A stretch of 64,000 nt of DNA from an uncultured Pedobacter sp. (lineage in GTDB: Bacteria; Bacteroidota; Bacteroidia; Sphingobacteriales; Sphingobacteriaceae), in contig NZ_CAMLIG010000004.1 of NCBI RefSeq assembly GCF_946480185.1, positions 1 to 64,000 of the forward strand, read 5' to 3'. Position numbers and translations under genes: made by a program. The notes beneath the pieces are model-generated. The model ran no database searches, had not been told where the DNA came from, and worked only from the letters and a program-made list of their open reading frames with translations. Each line of letters opens with the position of its first letter. Position 1 is the stretch's first letter. This document shows positions 1 to 7,460 of this stretch, one piece after another.

Positions 1-3
1 TTA

Positions 4-345
4 ATGAAAGTCAGGGAAGTTATAGCTTATAAAGATTACTTTGAAAGTTTCTTGAAATCTCAACCTCAAAAGGTTCAAGACAAAATTTTCAAGATAATCG
101 AAGCTATTGAAACTCTGGAAAGAGTTCCTTCAAACTATCTTAAATTTTTGGTAGGAACTAATGGACTTTATGAAGCAAGAATTCAATTAGGTTCTAATAT
201 TTGGCGTGTGTTCTGTTTTTTCGACAATGACAAACTTGTTATTCTATTGAACGGTTTTCAGAAGAAAACGCAAAAGACACCGAAGAACGAAATTGAAAAA
301 GCACTAAAACTAATGAAAGAATATCACGACCATAAAAAGAAATAA
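4..345 (+). CDS. RelE/HigB-type toxin of a type II toxin-antitoxin pair
   Basis: This 113-aa basic protein has the pattern of RelE/HigB-superfamily toxins (phage Gp49-like), ribosome-dependent mRNA interferases. The N-terminal half is helical (residues 8-40, rich in Lys/Glu). It is followed by the typical beta core with GLYEARIQLGSNIWRVFCFF at residues 53-72 and a Lys-rich tail after LLNGFQKKTQKTP. The gene directly precedes an XRE antitoxin gene with a 1-nt gap, the toxin-first order usual for HigBA pairs. Family membership follows from the motif order; toxicity is inferred. The start is the first ATG in the window, so a slightly longer form cannot be excluded. Confidence 0.85.
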   Translation: MKVREVIAYKDYFESFLKSQPQKVQDKIFKIIEAIETLERVPSNYLKFLVGTNGLYEARIQLGSNIWRVFCFFDNDKLVILLNGFQKKTQKTPKNEIEKALKLMKEYHDHKKK

Positions 346-346
346 A

Positions 347-637
347 ATGGAAACTAAAAGCTGGAAAGAAATTAAGAATGACGTTTATGGAATTAAAGGG
401 ACAGACCGAAGAGATGAACTCGACAGAGATTTTGAGAGTTTTAAAATTGGTTTGCTGTTAAGAAAAGCGAGGGAAGACAAACATCTTACACAATCTGAAC
501 TGGCAGAACTTGTTGACCGAAAACGTGAATACATTTCAAGAATAGAAAACAATGGGAGTAATCTTACATTAAAGACCTTATTTGACATTGTAGAAAAGGG
601 CTTGGGCGGAAAGGTTAATATTTCCATTGAACTATAG
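347..637 (+). CDS. XRE-family antitoxin (HigA-like)
   Basis: This 96-aa protein has a C-terminal helix-turn-helix of the Cro/C1 (XRE) class. KAREDKHLTQSELAELVDRK is followed by REYISRIENN and LKTLFDIVEKGLG, the classic five-helix arrangement, at roughly residues 39-90. It begins 1 nt after the toxin stop, so translation is probably coupled. In HigBA systems the antitoxin binds the toxin and represses the shared promoter. That promoter would lie before position 1 and is not visible. I infer that this is the cognate antitoxin of the preceding gene. Confidence 0.88.
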   Translation: METKSWKEIKNDVYGIKGTDRRDELDRDFESFKIGLLLRKAREDKHLTQSELAELVDRKREYISRIENNGSNLTLKTLFDIVEKGLGGKVNISIEL

Positions 638-792
638 AAAAAGTACTAGTGGTAACAACAGGTTTAAAAAATTGCGAGCGAAGTGCTTTATGCGCCACCA
701 TCACTTTTTACTAAATTTAGTATGGGCAGACAAGTTCTTGCAAGTAAAACCGCAACTTCTCAAACCTGCAACTCGTTATAGCCAATTGTAAA
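638..792 (+). repeat. Cassette-like intergenic repeat, copy A
   Basis: This spacer of about 155 nt lies between the antitoxin and the DUF4265 gene. Its last part, 739-785, aligns without gaps to 1365-1411 after the DUF4265 gene, with 37 of 47 positions identical by hand count. The alignment includes an exact 17-nt stretch, TGCAAGTAAAACCGCAA, and ends in TCGTTA followed by a CAA. The upstream parts share only weak similarity around AACA(A/G)CA. The pair brackets a single gene as in gene-cassette arrays. Confidence 0.6.
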
Positions 793-1251
793 ATGACTAC
801 ACAAGACGACAATTACGTTAAAATATTATTTCGTTTTCACAGTAAAGTCTTAGATGAAGAAACAGTAGAAACTATGTGGGCGACAATTGTTGACAAAGAA
901 AAGGGACTTTACAAACTCGACAATATTCCATTTTATGCGCCACTTTCATCCAACGACATTGTCTTTGCAGAATACGACGAACTTGAGCAAATGCTGACTT
1001 ATCGCAAGACAGTAGAATTCTCAGGTAACTCGACAATTCAGATTGTGCTTATGGACAAATCAAAAGATATTAATGACATTAGAGAACTTTTTGAAGAACT
1101 AGGTTGCATTTCTGAAAAGCTTAATGATGGATATTTTGTAATGGAAATTCCTTCATCAATTGACTATAAAAACATAAAAGAAAAATTAGAGCAATTAACG
1201 ACAGATAAAATAATTGATTATGCCGAACCTTGCTTGTCGGACGAACATTAA
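793..1251 (+). CDS. DUF4265-family protein
   Basis: This 152-aa soluble protein has no signal peptide. The opening VKILFRF followed by E-T-M-W-A and the central YKLDNIPFYAPLSSNDIVFA match my recollection of DUF4265, a small domain of unknown function found in scattered accessory regions of many bacteria. The C-terminal half (LFEELGCISEKLNDGYFVMEIP) looks like a ferredoxin-like or ACT-like beta-alpha fold. It stands alone and is flanked on both sides by related direct repeats, so it looks like a captured single-gene unit. Its function is unknown. Confidence 0.7.
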   Translation: MTTQDDNYVKILFRFHSKVLDEETVETMWATIVDKEKGLYKLDNIPFYAPLSSNDIVFAEYDELEQMLTYRKTVEFSGNSTIQIVLMDKSKDINDIRELFEELGCISEKLNDGYFVMEIPSSIDYKNIKEKLEQLTTDKIIDYAEPCLSDEH

Positions 1252-1460
1252 GTATTAAAAAGAACACACTACCCATAACAGCAAATTTGCACAAAAATGG
1301 TTAACGGTGGTTTACGTAAATTCTTTCGTTAACTATTTAGTTCAGTGCGGTACGACATTGGGTCTGCAAGTAAAACCGCAATTGCTTAAATCCGCCAATC
1401 GTTAGCGGCAAGCATAAGACAGACCACACAAACAGAGCAATAGTAAAAGGTATTTTATAA
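1252..1460 (+). repeat. Cassette-like intergenic repeat, copy B
   Basis: This spacer of about 209 nt lies between the DUF4265 gene and the alpha/beta hydrolase. Positions 1365-1411 align to 739-785 in the previous spacer. The copy begins with CCATAACAGC and ends with CGTTAGCGGCAAGC, short ends that are partly inverted relative to each other. Such a layout is expected for cassette boundaries. No integrase gene is visible, and the consensus attC boxes are not convincingly matched. Confidence 0.6.
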
Positions 1461-2322
1461 ATGACAGAAATTTTTGTAGGAAGCAAACAATTGACGATTA
1501 AAGATGAAATTAAAAATATTTCATTTCCTGTTTTAGTCCACTACCCAACCAACGAGGTATCAAGACCTGTTTCATTTGGACCTTATACAATGAATGTAAG
1601 TCCTGACGCAGAAATTATTGACCGCAATTTTCCGCTAATAATAATCTCACACGGCAACGGAGGTTCGCATCTTTTGTATAGGACAATTAGCACACTTTTG
1701 GCAAAAAATGGTTACATCGTTGCAATGCTTGAACATTATGGGAATAATCGTAACAATAATACATTAGAAAACACAACTGAAAATCTTGAAACTCGACCAA
1801 GACACGTTAGTTTGACAATTGATTTTTTACTTTCTGATAATTGGTTCAATGAAAATATTGCACAGAACAAAATTGGAGTTATAGGACACTCAATGGGAGG
1901 TTATACTGCTTTGGCGTTGGCAGGTGGTGTGCCAAGAACAAAGGAAGGTGTTGTTATAGAAGTTGTACCTGACTTCCGAATTAAAGCAATTGTATTACTT
2001 GCACCAGGAGCAGGTTGGTTTATGAATTCGTTAGAAAAAGTAACAATTCCTATATTAATGTTCACTGCTGAACACGACCCGATTACACCAAAATGGAATG
2101 GAGAAATTGTTTTGAATGATGTTCCCGACAAGTCCAAAGTTATATTTAACGAAGTTGAAAACGCGGGACACTTTTCATTTTTAAGTCCATTTTCCAGCAA
2201 TAATGAAAACCCCAAATTTTCTTCCATCTACAGACCCGGTTGGGTTTGACAGAGAAAAATTTCATAGCCAACTTCCAACAGATATACTTGACTTTTTAAA
2301 CAACAAACTAAATGAAAATTAA
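1461..2322 (+). pseudogene. Alpha/beta hydrolase, C-terminus frameshifted
   Basis: The first 262 codons encode a serine hydrolase of the dienelactone-hydrolase / PAF-acetylhydrolase-like class. Visible motifs are the oxyanion segment PLIIISHGNGG, the nucleophile elbow GVIGHSMGGYTAL (Ser in GHSMG), the acid region MFTAEHDPITPK and the catalytic His region ENAGHFSF. Translation stops at 2249, but the +1 frame continues as LPSTDPVGFDREKFHSQ and ends in FLNNKLNEN with a stop at 2320-2322. That is the tail expected for the family. One extra base in the run CCCCAAATTTT (about 2210-2220) explains it. All catalytic residues precede the shift, so the product may still fold. A sequencing error is possible. 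Confidence 0.75.
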
Positions 2323-2485
2323 ATCCGTAGGCAAAATGCCTGGTACTAAAATGGGTTTTGCAATAGTGGAGTTTGATGAACAAAGGCTCAACTTTAGTTT
2401 CCCAATTTGGCTTTTGTGCAAGGTTGGGCTGACCCCTCTGGTTTAAGTGTTCGCTATTTCAGCGGTAACATAAATCTAAATATAA

Positions 2486-2550
2486 AAACCGAGGACTGCA
2501 TCCGGCATTAAAAGAGATAATTGCTTTATAGCTAACGCAGTCCTCGGTTT
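2486..2550. repeat. 14-bp perfect inverted repeat
   Basis: AAACCGAGGACTGC at 2486-2499 and GCAGTCCTCGGTTT at 2537-2550 are exact reverse complements separated by 37 nt. The structure overlaps the left copy of the 76-nt direct repeat. It could form a long hairpin in single-stranded DNA or RNA. No T-tract follows, so a simple terminator is unlikely. The equivalent arms are degraded in the right copy. Confidence 0.75.
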
Positions 2551-2570
2551 CTAAAAGGTATTTATTGATC
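2495..2570 (+). repeat. 76-nt direct repeat, left copy (before reductase gene)
   Basis: This stretch aligns gap-free with 3261-3336, with 55 of 76 positions identical by hand count. The best-conserved parts are ACTG(C/T)ATCCGG at the start and GGTTTC with ATTTATTGATC at the end. Together the two copies bracket exactly one gene. I read this as a cassette-type boundary or the scar of a duplicated recombination site. Confidence 0.65.
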
Positions 2571-2672
2571 CTGAAAAAGGAACATTAAACGAGTAGATGA
2601 ATTTATCGGATTTTTACAAAGTATAATAGTTTGTATAAAAGTAAATTTGAAGAAACGTTAAAATTTAAACAG

Positions 2673-3206
2673 ATGCGAAAAATATCACTTTTCATTGCAA
2701 TGAGTTTAGATGGCTATATTGCAAAACCGAATGACGACCTAAGCTTTTTGAAACTTGTAGAAAAAGAAGGAGAAGATTATGGCTATGTGGAATTTACAGC
2801 TAAAGTTGACACCATAATTATTGGTAGAAAAACCTATGACTATGTAGTTAAGGAAATTGGAGCATCTCATTACGATAACGGAAAACGGGATGTTTATGTA
2901 ATAACAAGAACTGAAAGACCGAAATTAGACCGAACGACTTTCTATAAAGGAAACCTATCCGAATTGGTTGACCGCTTAAAATCTGAAAGCGGTAAAAACA
3001 TTTATTGTGACGGTGGTGCAGAAATAATAAATGAACTATTGAAACACGATTTAATAGACGAGTTTATAATTTCGGTTATACCTGTTTTATTAGGCAATGG
3101 AACACGCCTTTTTAAAGATGGAAGACCTGAGCAAGCACTTGAATTTATCGAAGCCAAAACATTTGAAACGGGACTGACACAACTGCATTACAAGCGGAAA
3201 AAATAA
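2673..3206 (+). CDS. RibD-C / dihydrofolate-reductase-family protein
   Basis: This 177-aa protein belongs to the RibD C-terminal domain class, NADPH-dependent reductases usually annotated as dihydrofolate reductase family. Visible are the N-terminal strand and loop ISLFIAMSLDGYIAKPNDD, DTIIIGRKTYDYV, the nucleotide-binding GKNIYCDGGAEIINELL, and IPVLLGNGTRLF. I chose the ATG at 2673 because MRKISLFIAMS is the usual family start; an in-frame ATG at 2631 would add 14 unusual residues. It is not a canonical trimethoprim-resistance DHFR. The gene sits alone between 76-nt direct repeats. Its physiological substrate is unknown. Confidence 0.85.
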   Translation: MRKISLFIAMSLDGYIAKPNDDLSFLKLVEKEGEDYGYVEFTAKVDTIIIGRKTYDYVVKEIGASHYDNGKRDVYVITRTERPKLDRTTFYKGNLSELVDRLKSESGKNIYCDGGAEIINELLKHDLIDEFIISVIPVLLGNGTRLFKDGRPEQALEFIEAKTFETGLTQLHYKRKK

Positions 3207-3260
3207 ACAATAAACCGCAAAAACCGGTTTTCCTCCTCCTTGGTTTAATATTTCGAAAGA

Positions 3261-3336
3261 ACTGTATCCGGGATTTGAAGCGATAAAGTAATTTGTGCAA
3301 ACGGAGTGTTAGGTTTCCAAAAAGCATTTATTGATC
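3261..3336 (+). repeat. 76-nt direct repeat, right copy (after reductase gene)
   Basis: This is the partner of 2495-2570: same length, same orientation, about 72% identical by hand. It starts 54 nt after the reductase stop codon. Confidence 0.65.
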
Positions 3337-3771
3337 ATAATAAATGAGATAATGCTAAATTTCTTCTTAAGTTATTCTACTATCGAAATATCAGAGCAAC
3401 TTTGCTAGTCCGGCCTCTGAATGTTTGGATTGGAGCCCGATAAATCTTTTGCACTTCCTTTGTTGACCGACAGCCGTCAGCAATCCGTAAAAGTGTTGCA
3501 GAAACTTTGTTAAAGCACCTCCATTCACACGGCTTGGATTGCGCTCAAAAGGTTTATTGTGGTGGAATGAACAAAGATTCTGAAGCCTTGATTTATTCAT
3601 CCATTTTTATTGTTTTAATAGGAATTCATGAACTCGCATACTCGTTTTTTTAGTTTTTCATCAAGGAAAAAAGAACTTGAGCTAGTCCCACAAGACGGAC
3701 GGAAAGACTTGCATAATGGAAATAATATTATCACAGAGCCTTCAAGCGAAGACCCTGCAAAACCCAAACCT
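3337..3771. other. Gene-poor spacer between accessory strip and pectin module
   Basis: No confident gene is present. A 69-codon reading frame on the minus strand (3391-3600, ending in SKHSEAGLAKLL) and a 72-codon frame on the plus strand (3628-3846) have no recognisable domain, and the second runs into the GH42 gene. Both may be remnants. A short hairpin at 3734-3757 (10-nt arms, 4-nt loop, two mismatches) lies just past the GH42 stop. It could terminate the minus-strand operon, although no T-run follows. Confidence 0.5.
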
Positions 3772-5850
3772 TTACTTCCAAACACTTACTCCGGCAACCG
3801 GCACAACACTATTCCCAAACACAAAATTTTTACCGAACAACTTTAAATCATAAGGCTCACTGGAGTAATTTAGCGCTACCCAGAAACCGTCTCGCCAATC
3901 TACAATTACACCTTCTGGAAGATTGGCTACCGGGATTCCCGCTTGCTGATAAACATTTTCTAATACCGCTTTTTCCAAAGCGCCGTCATCCGTATCAGCA
4001 CCTACATAAGTGATAGTTCCTTTGCCTAGTTTACGGGAAACTACGGCTGCTTTTCCGGCATAGTATTGATCCGCGTAGGTGGCCAAAACGGTAGTTCCTT
4101 TATTTGCTTCCAGCACATCTGCCCAGTTGTTCCATTTAAAATCTTTGTCGGCCATTTTCACTGTTGCCATTACGCTATCGGGTAAAAGATCATAAAACGA
4201 AATTTTTGCGCCTATCAAATTATAAATTGGCTCGGCCCACTTCATTTCCCAAAGCTTGGCGTTTCTATCTTTTTGAGCGGTACGGCAGGTTAAAATTAAA
4301 TTACCTCCGTCTTCCACATATTTTGTCCATCGGCTAACTAAACTGGCATCCAAAAGCTGATAGGCTGGCGCTATCATTACGGGGTATTTAGCAAAATCTT
4401 TGTCTTCTGTAATTACATCTACCGGCGCACCCAATTGCTTTAAAGCACCATAATAACGTTTTACATGGTCCATATAACTCCACTGGTTAGTTTGTGGCTG
4501 GTTGTCCATCTCCCAACGGTTATCTGCACTGTATAAAACTGCGGCCTGGCGTTTTTGATATTCCTGAGGGATCTTTGCTTTGGCATCATAGATTTTACGG
4601 AGCGATTTCAATTCTTCAATCACCTTAATATATTCTTTCCCGCTGGAACTTGGGTTTAGGCCATCAGTACCAATAATGCCATAATGATACTGCTCTCCCC
4701 CGGTTAAGGGCTGTCTGAAACGGTAATTGCAAACAAACTGGTTGCCGCCCACAAAGGCATGCCATATCCACATACGCACTGCTCCGGGTAAGGGTTGCGA
4801 GTTAAATTTGCCCCAATTTACCTGCCCTGGCTGTAGTTCCATTACGCCAGTGATTCCGTTGAACGGTCTGAACAAATCATTGGCGAAACCAATACTGGTG
4901 GCAGAACCCATTCTAAAACCTTCTTTGCCTACGCCTTTATCATAACCGGCCACCAAATACTTGGTATAGGTTAAAAAATCTAATCCTTTAATTTTTGTAG
5001 GATCAACATCTGCATGCTCGGGCATGAGGTTGGTGGTAATCCACTGGCTAGGCGATAAATAAGGCTTTAGAATTTTATACTGAAAGTTTAAAAAATCATT
5101 CACTTCATCCGCAGAAAAACGTTTGAAATCCAATACCGCATGCGGGTTGGGCTGTGCAATTAATTCTTCCTGATTAGGGATTCTGATTTGTTTAAAATTA
5201 TCATACTTAATGCTCCAAAACGCAGTACCCCAGGTTTTATTGAGCTCATCAATAGTGCTGTATTTTTTCTGCAACCAAGCTTGAAAACCATTTTGGGCAG
5301 CAGGACTAAAATCATATTGCCCGTAGTGCGATGGTTCATTATCCAACTGCCAGCCCCAAATTCTTGGATCTTTCCCGTAATGTTCGCCAATGGCTTTCAC
5401 CATTTTAGCTACATAATCGCGATAAACAGGACTGCTCCATGATATTTGCTGACGCGAGCCGTGTTGCATGGTACGTCCAAACTTATTCACCATCAAAATC
5501 TCGGGATGTTTTTCCGTCATCCAAGCTGGAGGCGTTGGCGTAGAGGTACACATAATCACCTTAACGTGGTTCTTATGCGCCAATTCCACGGCTTCGTCCA
5601 GCCATTTAAAATCAAACTTACCTTCCTCAGGCTCAATAAAAGACCAAGCAAATTCTCCAAAATGGGTAAACTCAAAACCCACTTCCGCCATTTTTTTTAG
5701 GTCTCGCCCCCACTCTTCCTTTGGCCATTGTTCTGGATAGTAGTAAGAACCAACCGTCATTAAATCTTTTGCAGGGAAATATTGTTCTGCTTTTTGTGCA
5801 AAAGTGCTGCCGCTTAGCAGTAGTAAAAGGGTAATAATTTTGAGTTTCAT
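3772..5850 (-). CDS. GH42 beta-galactosidase, secreted
   Basis: This 692-aa exported protein has a signal peptide at residues 1-19 ending in STFAQ. It has the GH42 layout: a (beta/alpha)8 barrel with DLMTVGSYYYPEQWP near the start, the acid/base Glu172 in WGWQLDNEPSHYG and the nucleophile Glu338 in GVMELQPGQVNWG. A trimerisation-type domain (AVLYSADNRWEMDN to IGAKISFYDLL) and a C-terminal beta-sandwich with NLPEGVIVDWRDGFWVALNY follow. GH42 enzymes remove beta-galactosyl residues. Next to GH105, GH28 and PL1 genes, the likely substrate is galactan side chains of rhamnogalacturonan I. It is last in a minus-strand operon, 16 nt after the CBM9-PKD gene. Confidence 0.92.
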   Translation of the reverse strand: MKLKIITLLLLLSGSTFAQKAEQYFPAKDLMTVGSYYYPEQWPKEEWGRDLKKMAEVGFEFTHFGEFAWSFIEPEEGKFDFKWLDEAVELAHKNHVKVIMCTSTPTPPAWMTEKHPEILMVNKFGRTMQHGSRQQISWSSPVYRDYVAKMVKAIGEHYGKDPRIWGWQLDNEPSHYGQYDFSPAAQNGFQAWLQKKYSTIDELNKTWGTAFWSIKYDNFKQIRIPNQEELIAQPNPHAVLDFKRFSADEVNDFLNFQYKILKPYLSPSQWITTNLMPEHADVDPTKIKGLDFLTYTKYLVAGYDKGVGKEGFRMGSATSIGFANDLFRPFNGITGVMELQPGQVNWGKFNSQPLPGAVRMWIWHAFVGGNQFVCNYRFRQPLTGGEQYHYGIIGTDGLNPSSSGKEYIKVIEELKSLRKIYDAKAKIPQEYQKRQAAVLYSADNRWEMDNQPQTNQWSYMDHVKRYYGALKQLGAPVDVITEDKDFAKYPVMIAPAYQLLDASLVSRWTKYVEDGGNLILTCRTAQKDRNAKLWEMKWAEPIYNLIGAKISFYDLLPDSVMATVKMADKDFKWNNWADVLEANKGTTVLATYADQYYAGKAAVVSRKLGKGTITYVGADTDDGALEKAVLENVYQQAGIPVANLPEGVIVDWRDGFWVALNYSSEPYDLKLFGKNFVFGNSVVPVAGVSVWK

Positions 5851-5866
5851 TAGTTTGCTTATTATT

Positions 5867-6922
5867 TCATTTAACAGCCACGTCCCATTGTTTAGCCATT
5901 CGGGATTTGCCAGCTGGTCCTTCGGTTTCTAAAATTACCAAGTATTTTCCGGCTTCTTTATATATGTGCAAAGGATTTTGTAAAGTTGAGCTTTCGCCAT
6001 CGCCAAAATCCCAATGCCATTGTGCTACTTTTCCAATGCTTTCATCCTTAAACTGTACTTTTCTGTCTTCTACTTTAAAAGACCATTGTGCCTGATAAGC
6101 AGGTTTGTGCTTATCATCTAAAGGCATTAAGGTAAATACCGTTCCTAGGCTGGAATTGCCATACATTTTATGGTTTTTAGATAAGTTCCAAAAGCCTTTT
6201 TTCTCACTGTTTACATCATCGTAATCTATCACCGCCCAGGTTAAGCCAATTTTCTTGTTGTCTTCCAGTTTAGATTCGATAGATTTTTGTGGTCCTTCGG
6301 CCGAGGCATAATCAAAAAGCGTGATCCAAAACTCGGCAATCAGCTTTCCCCGTTCTCCGGGTTTAAAATTGTAGGAATAGGCAATGTTGCTGTAAGGTAA
6401 TTGCTTTAACCAAGCCTGCGGACCCCAACTCAATGCCCAGTCCTTGCCCACTGCCGGGGTAAAAATATGATAGTTTTGTGCCTGTACGCCTTGGTAAGAT
6501 TGGTAACGATCCATATAAGGCAAATCCTGATTGGGGTGAAACTCTGCGATTAACGGTCCGCCTGATAAATCTCCATCTACCACCAACTCAAAAGTATCAT
6601 TATGTAAACCGGCCAAAGAGAAATCCCAATAATCATCATAAGCCTCGTATAAAAAATAGAGGCGGTTTAAGCCTTTTACCCAAGCTACTTTTACTTTTAC
6701 ATCCAAGTTTTTAGCATCGGGCGATGGATAAATCTTGTTATCATCCCGCAGTTCATTGGAACCTACTACATAACTCTCCGGAAAGTCTTTCCAGTCGTCT
6801 GTAGTGCCATCTATCCTTGGGATTTGGTTTGCCGGAAATTGGTAAACTTTAAATCCCCTGTCCTCTTGTGCAACCCCCACGTGGCTTATAAAAACAAAGA
6901 GTAAGAAAAAAGTATATTTCAT
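5867..6922 (-). CDS. Secreted CBM9-like carbohydrate-binding protein with PKD domain
   Basis: This 351-aa protein has a signal peptide (MKYTFFLLFVFISHVGVAQ). Residues 25-250 resemble the CBM9-like carbohydrate-binding domain (IPRIDGTTDDWKDFPESYVV, VKVAWVKGLNRLYFLYEAYD, DTFELVVDGDLSGG). Residues 262-350 form a PKD domain with WHWDFGDGESSTLQNPLHIY. No catalytic motif is visible. It probably binds the pectic substrate at the cell surface and is encoded immediately upstream of GH42 with 16-nt spacing. Proteins of this type are sometimes only binding modules, so an enzymatic role is not claimed. Confidence 0.85.
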   Translation of the reverse strand: MKYTFFLLFVFISHVGVAQEDRGFKVYQFPANQIPRIDGTTDDWKDFPESYVVGSNELRDDNKIYPSPDAKNLDVKVKVAWVKGLNRLYFLYEAYDDYWDFSLAGLHNDTFELVVDGDLSGGPLIAEFHPNQDLPYMDRYQSYQGVQAQNYHIFTPAVGKDWALSWGPQAWLKQLPYSNIAYSYNFKPGERGKLIAEFWITLFDYASAEGPQKSIESKLEDNKKIGLTWAVIDYDDVNSEKKGFWNLSKNHKMYGNSSLGTVFTLMPLDDKHKPAYQAQWSFKVEDRKVQFKDESIGKVAQWHWDFGDGESSTLQNPLHIYKEAGKYLVILETEGPAGKSRMAKQWDVAVK

Positions 6923-7028
6923 GAATTTTTATAATGCTGATGAAATGCTTCTTAAATAATTATTCGATCCTTTGTCCTTGCTGAGCGGGGTCAAAGCATA
7001 ATGCTCAATGTTATTAATCTAACCGTAC

Positions 7029-7085
7029 CGTCCTGTTGAACGATAGTGAAACATCTCACATATAGGTAGTCAATTCTATGTGTGT
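7029..7085 (+). repeat. Partial copy of the ACGATAGTGAAACATCTCAC palindromic element
   Basis: The core GTTGAACGATAGTGAAACAT and the following TCTCACA are shared with full copies at 31550-31646 and, inverted, at 25964-26071. Here the second arm is short or missing. The element runs straight into the broken end of the fragment at 7076-7276. Confidence 0.7.
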
Positions 7086-7276
7086 AACTTATGGGTTTGG
7101 TAAATTTTCGAATCGCCACCAGGGCCGCTTGTTAAAAAACTAAGCATGGTACCGGTAATAGGGTCTTTCACCATTTTCTTTTCAGAAGGAAAACGCTTTC
7201 CGATTTGTGCTTGTGCCACTCCGCATAATGCAGTAGAAAGTAACAAGGAGGCGATAACGAGTTTGGGTTTGATCAT
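7076..7276 (-). pseudogene. N-terminal fragment of an oligogalacturonate-lyase-like (PL22-type) protein
   Basis: Only 66 codons remain. They comprise a signal peptide (residues 1-23, ending GVAQAQ) followed by IGKRFPSEKKMVKDPITG and LTSGPGGDSKIYQTH. This resembles the start of Bacteroidota oligogalacturonate-lyase/PD40-type beta-propeller proteins as I remember them, where the sequence would go on for several hundred residues. After IYQTH the frame runs into the dispersed repeat and stops (KLHT). I infer a deletion between the repeat and the gene. An intact PL22 would process unsaturated digalacturonate, which fits the operon. The exact family is tentative. It sits between GH28 and the CBM9 gene. 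Confidence 0.6.
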
Positions 7277-7460
7277 GATCTTTTAGTTTGTTAGGTGGCT
7301 AGTTGGTTTGATGGTTAGCTTTTATTTTTACTATTTGTCATACTAAATGGAGTCGAATCACCATTTTGTAAGCTTCAACCGTATCTGCATGGCAACCCTG
7401 CTTATGTATATTTCAACTCCGCTCAGCAAGACAGCGTGGATATGATGGGGTTGAGCGTTA
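7277..7460. repeat. Spacer with GTTAG-type repeat and a CTTGCTGAGCGGAG-type element
   Basis: Positions 7281-7320 carry a G/T-rich stretch containing TTGTTAGGTGGCTAG, also found near 59345-59425 on the other strand and in part at 30766-30830. Around 7410-7435 the minus strand reads CTTGCTGAGCGGAGTTGAA, similar to CTTGCTGAGCGGGGTC at 6977-6992 on the plus strand. These look like dispersed non-coding repeats flanking the broken gene. Confidence 0.5.

Noticed and set aside
638..1460. Classical integron attC sites around the DUF4265 gene
   Set aside because: The ends resemble GTTA-type boxes but do not fit the RYYYAAC/GTTRRRY consensus on both arms, and no integrase is visible. Kept only as cassette-like repeats.
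2312..2446. 44-codon frame beginning in the hydrolase tail
   Set aside because: Short, with no recognisable features; probably chance.
3301..3318. GTTAGGT after the reductase gene as an attC R' box
   Set aside because: It fits GTTRRRY alone, but no matching R'' box is present and the left repeat copy lacks it.
3391..3600. 69-codon minus-strand frame as a gene
   Set aside because: No domain, signal or neighbour supports it; mentioned only in the spacer entry.
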